This document shows, piece by piece, positions 35,919 through 46,780 of a stretch of 64,000 nt of DNA (its first letter is position 1; every line of letters begins with the position of its first letter). The stretch spans positions 1 to 64,000 of the forward strand of contig JAGTJM010000008.1 of NCBI GenBank assembly GCA_020747015.1. The letters run 5' to 3'. Origin of the DNA: Pyrenochaeta sp. MPI-SDFR-AT-0127. Lineage: Eukaryota; Ascomycota; Dothideomycetes; Pleosporales; Cucurbitariaceae. Under the pieces are notes generated by a model. It was not told the origin of the DNA. It was given only the letters and a program-made list of their open reading frames with translations, and did not search any database. Both the position numbers and the translations under genes were made by a program.

Positions 35919-38119
35919 ATGCCTCCCAAACGGACCTGGACGCAAGCAAACGAGAATGGAACGACTTTGTCCCCAACTTCGCGACAGCGACTGGGAGAAG
36001 CTGACGGAGATGCATCAACGCCATCAATATCTCGGAAAGTAAAAGCCTGTGCATCCTGCAGGAAGCAGAAGGTTAGGAGCCAAGCCATCATGTGTAAAGC
36101 CGCCCTAACATGGCAGCAGATCAAGTGCATCATGGATGAGAGTGGACCGCCATGTAAACGCTGTGTCGAACGCGGGTTATCATGTGTACTCAATAAGAGC
36201 CTTCAAACGCTCATCGAGGAGCGCTCACAGTATGTTTATTCGATTGCCAAAACATAGTTGCTTTACCGTTGGTTTCCTGAACCAAAAGCAAAATGCGGCT
36301 TGGGTCACCTTTCTTACTCGTTGATTTACGCGCATTACTAAGAGGTCAACCAGGTGGAAGGATGGTGTTATTGGCGACCTTGGTCATATCCACTCGTCAC
36401 TCCAACAAGCCCTTGCAAAGCTATCACTGCCTCTCCTGCCTCCATTGCAGATTGGTACGCTCGAGAGTTCAGATCCAATACGACCATACGCCAATGCAGA
36501 CCGAGAAGATGACGCTCCATCATGTGACAACTCGCCTCGCATGTCACCGAAGGAAGAAGGCCTTCCTCACGCACCCATTGAGTCTCTTTACCAAATCACC
36601 CGGCTGAGGGCGCTCCGCTCAGATGACTCACGAGACGACCAGAGAATGTCTTTGAGACAGAACGATAGCCATCCCGTCAACGACTTCATCTCGAGAGGAC
36701 TAGTCAGCGACCACGACGCAGAGTATTTGTTCGACTTTTTCCTAAAACGCATAGATCACTTTATGTACATGATTGGAAGCGGCAGGCATCGAAGGCTGAG
36801 CGATCTCCGACGAAGTTCGTCCACATTGACCGCATGCATACTAGCAGTAGCAGCGCTTCACGATCCGAACAGCAACCAATTGTACAGCATCTGCAGCCGT
36901 GAGTTTCGACGACTAATGTCGGCATCAATGTTCGATCGCCGCATGGATCAGGATTCTATGAGAGCCATGTGCATTGCGAGTTACTGGCTGCATGATCTAT
37001 CGTGGATGATTAGCGGGTACGCAATCAGGAGAGCAATGGAGGTCAATTTGAGCAGCAACTATCAGCGAGTTTTGTTAAGCAACAACGAAAATGCCATGGA
37101 TAACGTACGGATCTGGTATGTTCTGTATATCTGCGATCGACATCTCTCCATTCTATATGGTCGACCGTCGATTGTGCGAGACGATGTCTCAACCGCTGGT
37201 TGGGAGAAGCTTATGGCGGCCTCGGTCTTCACCGAATCTGACAAGCGGCTAGTCAGCCAGATGGCGTTGCTTATCATTATGGGCAATGTACGCGACTTGT
37301 TTGGACCAGATACGGGAGAGCCGATACCAAAGGCTTTCGCCTCCAAGTTGATGGATTTCAGCCTGCAAATTGATCATTGGATGGGCTTTTGGTCTACAGA
37401 GCTCCTCAGTAAGATCTATTGCTTGGATCAGTAATTCTATTGGCTTGCTGACGTAGACAGAGATCCATGAGTTCATTGGCGAGTTTCCAACCAAAGGCGC
37501 CAACCTCCATCATCACATGGCCAAATTGCACCTCCATTCTCATGTTTTCCGCGGATTGAAAGGTGCCACTGTGCCGTCATACTTTCAAGAGAGTGCTGCT
37601 GCTGCCATCACCGCCGCTACATCGATAGTTGATTTGGTGCTGGCTGATCACGACATTCGTGATGCCCTTGTCGGCATTCCGCATTACATCCACTCCATGA
37701 TCGCATTCGCATGTGTGTTCCTTCTCAAGGTCACGACTCAATTTCCAGCGCAGTACATAGAAGATTCGATCATTTTTGACCTAACCACAAGGGCTGTGCA
37801 GCAGTTTCGCGCCACACCAGTGAGCAAGTGGCATCTCGTTCATATGATGGCCGAAGGCTTGGAAAAGATGATCAACAAAAAAACGAGATCGTCCGGCACT
37901 CCCACGATTCCGTCTCACGCCGATAGGGCCAACAAGGCAAGTGAACAGCATTCGCCTAGCTTTGATAGCAACACCGGCCCTCCAGCGAACGCTAGTGGGC
38001 TTTACACAGATGACATCTTTGGCAGCAACTTTGAGGACGGATTCAACTTCGGTACAGCCTCATTTCTCAACTTCGATACTGGAACTTTGGACCTGGACTT
38101 CACTGGGTTTGGCTTCTAG
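35919..38119 (+). CDS. Zn2Cys6 transcription factor with acidic C-terminus
   Basis: Four exons: 35919-36071, 36120-36229, 36345-37408 and 37461-38119. They give 661 residues with all phases consistent. The zinc cluster is completed across intron 1: C44-x2-C47-x6-C54-x8-C63-x2-C66-x6-C73. Residues from about 165 form the fungal-specific domain (Y-L-F-D-F-F-L-K-R-I-D-H-F; A-C-I-L-A-V-A-A-L; W-Y-V-L-Y-I-C-D-R-H-L-S-I-L-Y-G-R-P). The C-terminal 30 residues are rich in Asp, Phe and Gly, like an acidic activation domain (D-D-I-F-G-S-N-F-E-D-G-F-N-F-G). It is expected to act in the nucleus. The targets are unknown, and no biosynthetic cluster is adjacent. Its start lies about 0.9 kb from the divergent ZZ-finger gene. 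Confidence 0.9.
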
Positions 38120-39112
38120 GCTGGTGTTTACGGCGGGCTTTTGGCGGATAAGATATGATTACTGTCGAGTTTTGCAGTACTAGAATTGCCCTGCCCCCAC
38201 AAGTCCCTGACGCAATTCCTCCACGGCACGGCCAAACTCCCCAGTTCATATCTGTCGTATGCAGCTTGACCATTCCTTTGGGCAATAAGTGCCATCAGCC
38301 ATACAAGGTTGTTGTAGCAGCCCACCAGTTTGCTGGCGAAGATTATATCAAGAAAGATGATGCCAATGGTTGGAATGTCAAGTTCCTCTCTATCTCCTAC
38401 GATATGGGATTAATCTACATGTCGTAGCATATTCACTCCAGTCTTCGTCGAGGCGCCTTTCGCAATGAAATCAAGCACAGCTGCGGCGCCAGCTTTGAAA
38501 TGGTGTGAGATAAAGGACTTTGTCGATGAACGAGACCCCATGGTCGACTAGAAATACGTGGTCTACTATCGTCGATGCAGCAAGGACGAAAGTATCAGTG
38601 TTGTGGTCCAACATGACAAGCGTAACAGCGTACATGGCCTTCCTGCATTGAATTCCGGTGTGGCCAAGCTCTTATGAGCTGTATTCGCTTGGCCAACGGC
38701 ATATGGGAGGGTAACTTTGAACTTGAAGGAAAATTATCCTTCTTTCACGTCGGCATACACTAGCTTCGGTGTAGTCATAGAAAGGATGTACATCCGTTCG
38801 CCGGGTGAAGCTCGAGTCTTTCATGGCCTCATCCGTCATTCATATCTCGGTGTCGTTCAGTAGCAGATAGCACAGCACGCTGCCACATGAACATGCATCA
38901 CACGTCACTTTTGCATATCATTAATGTGGCAAACTAGTATGTGTTAGAAAGCTGTGAGAGACGAGAGACATGGCCTGAAATGCAGGCTGAAAGATAGAAC
39001 CTCAAAGAACAAATCTGCTACGACATTTTTGTTTCCATTGTGCAACGCAATCGTGCAATTGAATATACTACACAATCTACTGCAACTACCCTCAGCGCAA
39101 GAGCATCATCTT
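38120..39112. other. spacer, possibly with unassigned relic sequence
   Basis: Minus-strand frames between about 38400 and 38660 give protein-like stretches (L-D-H-N-T-D-T-F-V-L-A-A-S; D-H-V-F-L-V-D-H-G-V-S-F-I-D; H-H-F-K-A-G-A-A-A-V-L-D-F-I) interrupted by frameshifts. They may be a decayed gene, but I do not recognise the family. No intact gene is supported. Confidence 0.35.
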
Positions 39113-39448
39113 TCAGCATCGTGGTAGTGCAGCTAGGCTAGTGTCAACGTTGTTTACGTATACAATCTCCTCGGATACAAGCTTACTTTCACAATTCGAG
39201 CCAAATGCTCTCGAATTGACCCAGCACTCGCGGTCGCGGACATAAAACCACTTGACGTTACCTGCGACGGAGCGCCCAAGGTCCCAGCATGTGATGTCGA
39301 CCTGAGCGCTGGGGAGGATGACGCTCTTGCGCTCTTGGTGCCAGCGATCATAGTCGCACGGGGCTGGGGCGGTTGTCGTTGCGCTGCAGGGTTTCGCAAT
39401 GGCAGGGGCGGCCATAATGGCTGCAAGTAATGTTGGAAGGAAACGCAT
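39113..39448 (-). CDS. small secreted cysteine-rich protein
   Basis: A single exon of 111 residues. The N-terminus is a clear signal peptide (M-R-F-L-P-T-L-L-A-A-I-M-A-A-P-A-I-A-K), with cleavage probably after A-I-A at about residue 18. The mature part of about 93 residues has six cysteines, enough for three disulfides, with two near the start (K-P-C, A-P-C), T-C-W, E-C-W, N-C-E and a terminal R-C. It has no known domain and no membrane segment. Size, secretion and cysteine count fit the general class of small secreted fungal proteins, some of which act outside the cell on hosts or competitors. That role is not shown by the sequence. A TATATATA stretch lies about 140 nt upstream of the start. 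Confidence 0.8.
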   Translation of the reverse strand: MRFLPTLLAAIMAAPAIAKPCSATTTAPAPCDYDRWHQERKSVILPSAQVDITCWDLGRSVAGNVKWFYVRDRECWVNSRAFGSNCESKLVSEEIVYVNNVDTSLAALPRC

Positions 39449-39772
39449 TGTGGGTGTAGCTTGATGGCGTACTGTTTCGACGGTGGTGAAGCAGAGAATG
39501 ACAGGAAGACACGGTTTGTAAAAGCGAGACCAAACACGGAGGACTACGGTTATTCAGAATTTCAAGCACATGTGTAGATTGTTTAAAGGTATATATATAC
39601 TCCACCGACTACATGTCGTGTTCGCATTGCTCGGATCATCGCAGAAGCGATCGTGTGCAGGTATATTAAATACGCGGCCGAGCTTGCTCAAAAGCGAACC
39701 AGTTCAAGAATCACATACGACCTTCTCTTTTCGCCGCATTGCATCAGCGCCACAAAGGGAATTGCCCTGCAT
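39449..39772. other. upstream region of the small secreted protein gene
   Basis: Contains a TATATATA stretch at 39590-39597 and the 3' flank of the sugar-acid kinase gene. No coding signal is seen. Confidence 0.5.
39590..39597 (-). promoter_or_regulatory. TATA-like element upstream of small secreted protein gene
   Basis: A TATATATA run sits about 140 nt upstream of the ATG at 39448. The position is plausible for a fungal core promoter, allowing a 5' leader of about 100 nt. It was judged by eye only. Confidence 0.35.
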
Positions 39773-41236
39773 TTAGCACCGATTCATGGGATTTGGTAGC
39801 CGCCATCGCTCCACTACTGTAGCCAGTGTATCTTCCCCACCAACATTGCCGGGAAAGACGACATAGGGAAGTCCAGGCCATTTGCATGTCGGCTCGTCGC
39901 ATTGCCAAAGTGGGACGCCTGGCGCTGCTTGGCCCATAATCATGGCCCTCCGCATACCCAGTGCCTTGGTTGCCATGTCGCTGCTCGTTATACCACCTTT
40001 GGCAATTACATACCTCGGCTTGATGTCCAGACGCGTGAGGAAGGAGACGAGTGCAGCTGCGACAACAGAGCCAATATCAAGTGATGAGCGCTCATCAGCA
40101 CCAGTGATGACTTGGCGTGAAGTCATAATGAGGATGTCCTTGGGGGCGAATAGGTAGCGGGCGGTAGTGTCGAGTGCACGTTGCAATTCCGCGTCGCGAG
40201 TGGCTTCGCTCTCTAGGAGCTTGTTTACGTCCAACTCGACCGTTGCAAGTTTGTTCCCGCTTTGGGCAATCAGGTGCTTTAGCTGCGCGGTTGTCTTGGG
40301 TACGTAAGAGCCAGCAATGATGAGTCCACCGACAGCAGGATCCATTCTCAATTGCCGAGCAGAGATGGGCGGAATGGGTGAGATGCCTAGGCGCGCAGAG
40401 ACAAAGGCTGCGGCAGAGCGGAACAGGAACTTTTTGCCTTGAGCAGATGCTCTCAAAATGCCCAGGACAACAATGTCCATGTCCTCTTCAGCTGCTGCAT
40501 TCACGATGAAGACAGTGCCCTTTGCAGCAGCAAGCAGAATCTCACCAACCTTGTCCTGGCCGCCTTGCCGGATGTCGGCCAATCCAATACCCTTGACACG
40601 ATCCTGCGAGATGCGTCCACCGCTCTTCTCGACTACCCAGTCGGCGAGATGACTGCTCTTGAAGCCAAACGTGGCGTCTTTTGCAAATGGTGTTTGGCCC
40701 GCTGGTATCAGATCATCGCCCTCGGCCACATAATGTACATTGTCGATGGTGTAGCGTCCACCTTGCAGGAAGAAGGGCGCCAGGATCCATGCGTCGCTGT
40801 CTCCAAGCACGGCCTCGACTGCCTCGGGCTCGAGGGGGAAATGGCCCCTCAAGGTCGAGTCGCCACGCAAGACAACCTCAAAGGTCTTGCCCGCGAGCGC
40901 TGCGGCTTCCTTGAGATTGCGGCAGATTTCTTGGGTGAGCTCGCGGGCGGCAGGGGGATGCAGGGCGCGCGAGTTGGTCAGGATGAAGAAGCCGCCGCCG
41001 GGCGCCGTCTTGTCGAACTCGGCGGCCAGCTCAGCGACGGCCCAGGTGGTGAGGACGACGAGGTCGTGGCATGTCTGGGTGCCCGTGGGGTCGTCGTCGA
41101 GGGCGACCAGGACTGGCGTAGCTGGGCTCGACTGGATCTCGCTGCGCGTTTGTGCGCGGAGCTGGGACGAAGAGGCCGGCAGCGGTGGTAGGCGTGCGAG
41201 GGTCGCGGCGAGTGAGAGGGGAACCGGCGTGTGCAT
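39773..41236 (-). CDS. four-carbon acid sugar kinase family protein (OtnK/DUF1537-like)
   Basis: A single exon. I chose the Met at 41236 (M-H-T-P-V-P-L-S-L), giving 487 residues; an in-frame Met at 41299 adds 21 residues. The N-terminal hallmark L-D-D-D-P-T-G-T-Q-T is present at about 45-55. It is followed by T-N-S-R-A-L, V-V-L-R-G-D-S-T-L-R-G-H-F-P-L-E and F-F-L-Q-G-G-R-Y-T. The C-terminal domain has I-I-A-G-S-Y-V, V-I-A-K-G-G-I-T-S-S-D and F-P-G-N-V-G-G. These enzymes phosphorylate four-carbon acid sugars such as D-erythronate, D-threonate or 3-oxo-tetronates with ATP. The dehydrogenase, isomerase and aldolase partners of the bacterial pathway are not adjacent. In fungi the domain is often part of large fusion proteins, but here it stands alone. 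It is GC-richer than most neighbours and probably cytosolic. Confidence 0.87.
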   Translation of the reverse strand: MHTPVPLSLAATLARLPPLPASSSQLRAQTRSEIQSSPATPVLVALDDDPTGTQTCHDLVVLTTWAVAELAAEFDKTAPGGGFFILTNSRALHPPAARELTQEICRNLKEAAALAGKTFEVVLRGDSTLRGHFPLEPEAVEAVLGDSDAWILAPFFLQGGRYTIDNVHYVAEGDDLIPAGQTPFAKDATFGFKSSHLADWVVEKSGGRISQDRVKGIGLADIRQGGQDKVGEILLAAAKGTVFIVNAAAEEDMDIVVLGILRASAQGKKFLFRSAAAFVSARLGISPIPPISARQLRMDPAVGGLIIAGSYVPKTTAQLKHLIAQSGNKLATVELDVNKLLESEATRDAELQRALDTTARYLFAPKDILIMTSRQVITGADERSSLDIGSVVAAALVSFLTRLDIKPRYVIAKGGITSSDMATKALGMRRAMIMGQAAPGVPLWQCDEPTCKWPGLPYVVFPGNVGGEDTLATVVERWRLPNPMNRC

Positions 41237-43700
41237 TGCGGCTGTCGTGGTGAGATAGCAGCAGCCAGACAACCTGCACACAGCACGAGACTCGACCATT
41301 CACCCCATGGCAAAGGCGGGGGAAGCTGGGCAGTCAATCGACGCCGAGTGGGGCAACGGGACCTGCACCTTGGATCCCCCAGTATTTCAGCATGACTTCA
41401 GTTGGTGTCCGCGAAGATGCGCCATAGTAGCTTCGTTTAGCTTCTTCCTGTCCACGTGATAGTGTGGGTGGGCGTCGTTCACGCCCCAACGATGCGCGCC
41501 ATGGGTGACGATGAGTTGGAAGCTGATCAGATCTACGGTACCTTCGTACACGCACTCAGGGCTTGGAAGACGCGCCGATCGCGTTTCGTTTCTTGCTGAG
41601 TCATCGTGCCAACTGTCGACAAGCCCCCAAGCGCACCACCCGGCCGTTTCATCTGGGTCTCTTTGTTCGGGTCGGCTCACCACCACCAGGGTTTCCGATA
41701 CTGTGGGGCGATCGTTGGCTTCGATCCGTGTGTGGATCCCTCGCTTCCTGCACGTCATTCAGCCTCACCCCTTCCATTGCTTGACAGTGGTCATTTGCTG
41801 CTAGCCATACAATGTGCAGACTTCACGCAGCTGCAGACCAGAAGCCTGGCATTCGGGATACTCGCTTCGTGTGGGGAACAACCCACTCGATACATGTGGC
41901 CAACACCAGATTTCACCGTGGGATCACCCCTTTCCAGGCAAGTATCGAGGCTTCGTCTCAGCTCTCGCCTCATTCCTGTGGGCTTCCATTGAATGCACAC
42001 ACACTGACCACTGACAGACATTCAAGATGGCCACTATTTGAAAACCTCAAGTAAATTAGGCAGATCAGAGTCAGGCTTGGACTGAACCGGCCGACGTCAA
42101 GGCACAACAACATCAGGGCCGAATTTTTGCTGAACCTTGCAATCATACTAATCTTCAAATGTGTCCTATGCCCGAGACCCTCCCAACAGGACTCGACAGC
42201 CACTGCGGAAAAGTCACTGCAAAAAGGCAAGCGTGCAGCCCCTACAACCAAGGTTCAGCCATTGCGTTGGCCATGGACAAAGCAGGTGCAAAGAAGGGAC
42301 GGCAGAACGATGACGCAGGGCGGAACAACACACACACTTCCGCAAAGATCTCGAAAATAGAGTTTGCATCTCAGTGGAAGCGAGAAGGAATGGCACTACC
42401 AATGTCTGTTATTAGATGGTCCAACCACATCGATTGGACGGGCGTGGACCCGATGTCCTGAGCTAGTCATACTAAGCCATTTCCCGTTGGCGGGTGCACG
42501 CGAGCACCATGGCCATTCTCACCAATTGGAAAATCTGAGCAAGCCTCGCGCAAAAGACGGTTCCCAAGGCGTTCTTCTGTGTCGCTTAATCAATTTCCTA
42601 CACGTAATTGCTGGCCCTGGCCATGTGTGTTGCAACCACCCTCAGCTGGCTTCACATGCATGTGCATCAACGCGGATGGAAGCCATTAGCTGTGATGCCA
42701 AGGGTCAAGCCGGGACAAGACAAAATCTAGTCATACATCGCATCAATGTGATGCAGCATCGAGACTCCTGTAAACCTACAAGGCGGACACACCGGTCCCT
42801 ACCCATTGGCCACCAAGATCCGATCGCCAAGGAATGCTCGCAACATCACCCCATACACTCACACCCAAGTCAGGAACCTCCTTGGCTTTGTCAACCCCCC
42901 CACGATGAATACGTACGGTACTTCCCGGTTTTCTTGCCCTTTTATCTCGCTACACAACGTGATGAATGTGCGTGGTGTGCAACCAACTTTCTCGTCTCCG
43001 CTGTGCCAGACAGACACGTGTGAGACCTGCCACTGAGCTCTCAAGGTTTGAGAATGCATGCGAGTGTCAGGAGAGTGGACAATACCTGCTGGAAACCTCT
43101 TTGGTCTGTGCTCGACCCAGGCATACAGCGAATCCCCTTCGCTGCGCTAGGAAGTCTCACTCCGGAAACGTGAAGTCCATGCGTGCCCAAAGCATAATCG
43201 TGCGTTCCGATTGCGCCAGGCATCGCGTAATAACCGGTATCCGAGCTCTGGGGTCGTTGAGAAGGCACCACACTGTTTGTTGGTCTTTTAATCTATCGCC
43301 AACGAGGGCGATATACCGCAGTTAGATGGAGGATCGCCGTTACCGTATTTAATGCCTTCTTCTGCCGCCGCTACGCCTACCGATGATGACTTCCACCACT
43401 AGAACCTGGCTTACATACGAGGATCGAGAATTTCCGCTTCGTTTTGGAACCCTTGGCGTTGCGGACGGTTTTCCTGGCGCAAATCTACGTCCTCGGGCGT
43501 TGTGGCGTCCGCTTCTAACGATTAAACTTTGACCCCTCAGAATATGGCTGACCTCGCGACTCACTCACCATTCCATTCAACATCTCCTACTGTACTTCTG
43601 GTGTATAAACTCTCCCAAGAACCCCAGATGTGGGTCTCCCAAGGCCAGGCCCGCTCTCGATTGCCCTTGACTCTTCTTCTAGGCTTCTAGTCCCGCAAGA
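41237..43700. other. 2.4-kb spacer, no gene recognised
   Basis: Frames up to 219 codons (42364-43023 plus) are open, but they lack motifs, hydrophobic pattern or conserved splice structure, and they overlap others on both strands. I see no gene here. Confidence 0.4.
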
Positions 43701-44850
43701 ATGGCTACCAACGCCACAAGTCTCTGGGTCTGCAACGGCATTTCAATCTTCTTGTTCATCGTTAGACTAGTCTTGCGCAAGATTAGACAACAACGTTTCA
43801 ATGCTGGAGACTATTGGACCATGAGCGCTGGTGTCTTTCTCATCGCCAGAGTCGTTGTCAGTCACTACATCCTTCTGCATGGCACGACAACAGGTAAGTC
43901 GACCCTTTTGTGTCTCAAAATACCTGCCAACTCACCACACAGTCTTATCAAATAAGGACCGCGCCAATCTCTCAAGCCTCGGCGAAGAGAAGATCAACTG
44001 GCTCATTCTTAACAGCAAACTGAATCTCGTCAGCAGATGTGTCCTCAATTCTATGTCAGTTACATTCTACATTACACTAGGCAAGGACTAACAAAATCAA
44101 AGGCTCTGGAGCCTCAAAATGGTTGTACTCGACCTCCTTCGCCGCATGATCCGTAAACTTCCGCACGAGTACACCATTTTGTATTGCTATTGGTCCGTCC
44201 TCGCACTCACCTACGTTGCTTCCAACATATCCGTCTTCGTGGAATGCCATCCCTTTGAACGTTATTGGCAACTGTCGCCCAATCCAGGCGATTGCGTTAA
44301 AGGCAATGCATGGCTTCTGACCTACGGAATTGGCAACATCATCACCGACGCCATGCTTCTCGCTCTCCCGTTCCCACTGCTCTTCCACGCCAAAACAACG
44401 CTTTCAAAGCGGCTGCGACTCATGTTACTCTTCTCCTTGGGTTTCTTCCTTATCGCCGTTTCAATCGTGCGCATGTTCATGGGCAACAGGAACGCTCGCA
44501 TTCAACTATCCCGCACCATGTGGGCATCAATCGAAACTCTCTTCGCCTCTATCGCAGCTATGATTCCAGCGTTATACATCTTGCTACGGCCTCAAGCACC
44601 CAATACATCGTATTATGTGTCCTCGGATGGCCGATCACATCTGTCACAATCACAATCTGCCACAATGTCCGGTAACCACGGTCGTTTCGGAGGCGCCTGG
44701 AGGCAAGGCTCGTCTCGCCATGGATCTCATGATCCGAGCAGCGGCGTTGAGACGCGCGCATGGACGGAACTGCGAAGTGTGGAAGGAAATATTGCTGAGG
44801 ATGCGAGCACAAAGGGCATACTGGCCGTTACAACGGTGCAGCAAGTCTAG
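43701..44850 (+). CDS. Pth11/rhodopsin-like seven-helix membrane protein
   Basis: Three exons: 43701-43893, 43943-44054 and 44103-44850. They give 350 residues. The model contains a chain of hydrophobic helices with the layout of the fungal rhodopsin-domain integral membrane family: helix 1 (V-C-N-G-I-S-I-F-L-F-I-V-R-L), the F-N-A-G-D-Y-W-T-M motif near residue 36, a loop before helix 3, Y-C-Y-W-S-V-L-A-L-T-Y-V-A, an E-C-H-P-F-E-R-Y-W block, then C-V-K-G-N-A-W-L-L-T-Y and I-I-T-D-A-M-L-L-A-L-P. The last two helices are followed by a Ser/Gly-rich cytosolic tail of about 90 residues. The W, D and A-x-L-x-L-P residues are typical of the family. Members without a CFEM domain have no defined ligand; some act as surface sensors. 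It belongs in the plasma membrane. Confidence 0.85.
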
Positions 44851-45247
44851 GTGTATCCATTTGCTCTTTGTTACTAGTCACACATGATAGTTCCTATTTC
44901 ACAAGGTGGATGTGATAATTTATGCGCAGTCAGAGCTTGCTACAACACTTTCAGATGGCTCCATCAACTTAATAGCATCAATCCTTGCTCAATCAGGGTC
45001 GACATGTACGTGAGATGATCTTGGTATTTTACAGTAACCAGCTACCCCCTAGAAAATACAACAGAACTGGGCTTATGGTGGATTCTGAAGATTGCAAGCC
45101 AGCTCGAACTGTCATCACAATACTCGATAAGAAAACGCAAACTTAGCTTCATCAAGATCTTAGTACTGTCATTCCATAAGTCCCTAAGTATATCATGATA
45201 ATCACTCGGCAACCGCCCTCCTGTGCTTCATCACCCCTAATGCCGTT
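44851..45247. other. convergent spacer
   Basis: Lies between the 3' ends of the Pth11-like and tannase genes. No coding signal is seen. Confidence 0.5.
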
Positions 45248-46780
45248 TCACTGACACCTGAACGAGGACGCCTCTGCAGGATCTCCGCCCTGGTAGACCG
45301 ACGAGAGCGGGTAGAGGCAAAGGTCCTGCTTCCAGTGTGTTCCATTGACAGTTCGGTTAGCAGCAAGCGTCTCGGGAACATCCCCTTCCTCCACCCAACG
45401 GACCAATGCAGCTAGTGGGTCTGTCGGTACAGCCCCTGATCCACCATAACAATGCTCAACCCCTGGTGCCATGTAGAACCGATAAAAGTCTGTGACGTTT
45501 GCATCTAGCGCAGACACGCGATCATAATAATCGACAGTGCCGTTGAAAGCGATGAGCTCGTCAGTCAGGCCGTGCCATGTGATCATCTTTCCCCCTGCCT
45601 TCTTGAAACGGGAAAGATTCGGATCGCTTGTTCCGATGATGGATTGGTATCGTTGCTTCGAGTCAAGGAAAGCCGCGTCCCATTCCTCGTGACTAAGACT
45701 GTAGACATCAAAGTTTGGGTCCCCCCTGAGGAACACTTGGTGCCAGTCAGTGGTGACGTAGAACGGCTCGCCAGTGCAAGTTCCATTGGCGGCGCAAGTC
45801 GTGTTAGCCAACCCACTGAATGGAGTGCCATAGATGACGCCAAACCATTGGAACGCCCCGTCCGAGTTTCGCGCCCCTGTCCAGGTTGACTGGGCGATGA
45901 ATGCGGCTTGCTCACTGATCTTTCCTTCCGTATCGCCGCATGAATATGGTTGGCCAACAACAGATGCGGCCTTGAAGTCGCATAACCAAGGCATAGCAAC
46001 GACTCCATCTTTCAGGCCATCCAGCTCATCACAAGCACTGATGGCCGCAGCAGTAATTGCGCCAAGCTCGCACTGGGTCGGAACGTAGTCGGTTTTACGC
46101 ATGAGCCACTGGGGCCATAACATGGTTGGGATGAATTCAGCCCAGTTGATCGCCGGGGCGACGGAAAGAATACCATCGTAGGCATCTGGATACCTTTGTG
46201 CCATCATCAAGCCCTGCCGGCCGCCCGTGGAACACCCATTCCAGTATGATTTTGTGATGTTCTTGCCGTAGTAGGCTTCAGTCAGCTGTTTCCCAAGGAC
46301 TGTCATGTCGTTCAAGGCCACTGATGCAAAGTTTTGGAGGTTATAGAGATTGACGTTTCCCGGACTCGCTAGTCCCCATGATGGAACCGAAGATGTGATG
46401 TAATGCCCGCCGTCTGTAGAGACTGCAGCGTAACCCTTGCTCACAGCATCGATCATATTCGGCGGTTCCAAGCCAGTGATCCAGCCGCCTCCACCTACAC
46501 CTTGGAAGCGGCCATTCCAGGTGCTGGGAAGCCACAGCCAGATATTGATGATGTCGTTCTGGCCCGGATGTGTGTAGGTGATAGACACATTGCAGAAGCT
46601 AATCGGTGACGTTGAGAGCGTCGAGTCTACAACTTGAACCGCATCGACTTCGAGGATTGATGCTCCAAACACTTCTGGTGTTGGTAGGGCGTCAGGGTTG
46701 CAATCAGGAACGGTGGAAGTGCTAGCCGCCGCGAAGGCGAGGAAAGGCAAAAGACGGAGAAGCGTATGGTTTAACAACAT
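45248..46780 (-). CDS. secreted tannase/feruloyl esterase family protein
   Basis: A single exon of 510 residues. A signal peptide covers about residues 1-19 (M-L-L-N-H-T-L-L-R-L-L-P-F-L-A-F-A-A-A-S). Catalytic residues are readable: nucleophile Ser184 in G-C-S-T-G-G-R-Q-G, Asp407 in H-G-L-T-D-E-L-I, and His443 in P-G-V-E-H-C-Y-G-G. The Cys183-Cys444 pair flanks the Ser and His, the CS-D-HC arrangement of this family, and should form the disulfide that holds the triad. A Ca-site-like loop (A-C-D-E-L-D-G-L-K-D-G-V) lies at 250-260. Several Asn-x-Ser/Thr sites suggest glycosylation. The enzyme hydrolyses ester bonds of tannins or of ferulate-type side chains of plant cell walls; which one cannot be decided here. 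A TATATAAG box lies about 80 nt upstream. Confidence 0.93.
   Translation of the reverse strand: MLLNHTLLRLLPFLAFAAASTSTVPDCNPDALPTPEVFGASILEVDAVQVVDSTLSTSPISFCNVSITYTHPGQNDIINIWLWLPSTWNGRFQGVGGGGWITGLEPPNMIDAVSKGYAAVSTDGGHYITSSVPSWGLASPGNVNLYNLQNFASVALNDMTVLGKQLTEAYYGKNITKSYWNGCSTGGRQGLMMAQRYPDAYDGILSVAPAINWAEFIPTMLWPQWLMRKTDYVPTQCELGAITAAAISACDELDGLKDGVVAMPWLCDFKAASVVGQPYSCGDTEGKISEQAAFIAQSTWTGARNSDGAFQWFGVIYGTPFSGLANTTCAANGTCTGEPFYVTTDWHQVFLRGDPNFDVYSLSHEEWDAAFLDSKQRYQSIIGTSDPNLSRFKKAGGKMITWHGLTDELIAFNGTVDYYDRVSALDANVTDFYRFYMAPGVEHCYGGSGAVPTDPLAALVRWVEEGDVPETLAANRTVNGTHWKQDLCLYPLSSVYQGGDPAEASSFRCQ

Noticed and set aside
40439..41191. 250-codon plus-strand frame
   Set aside because: Antisense shadow of the GC-rich sugar-acid kinase gene.
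42364..43023. 219-codon open frame on the plus strand
   Set aside because: Composition is random-like, with many His, Cys, Arg and Pro. It has no motif or splice structure and overlaps other open frames, so it is most likely chance in a GC-richer spacer.
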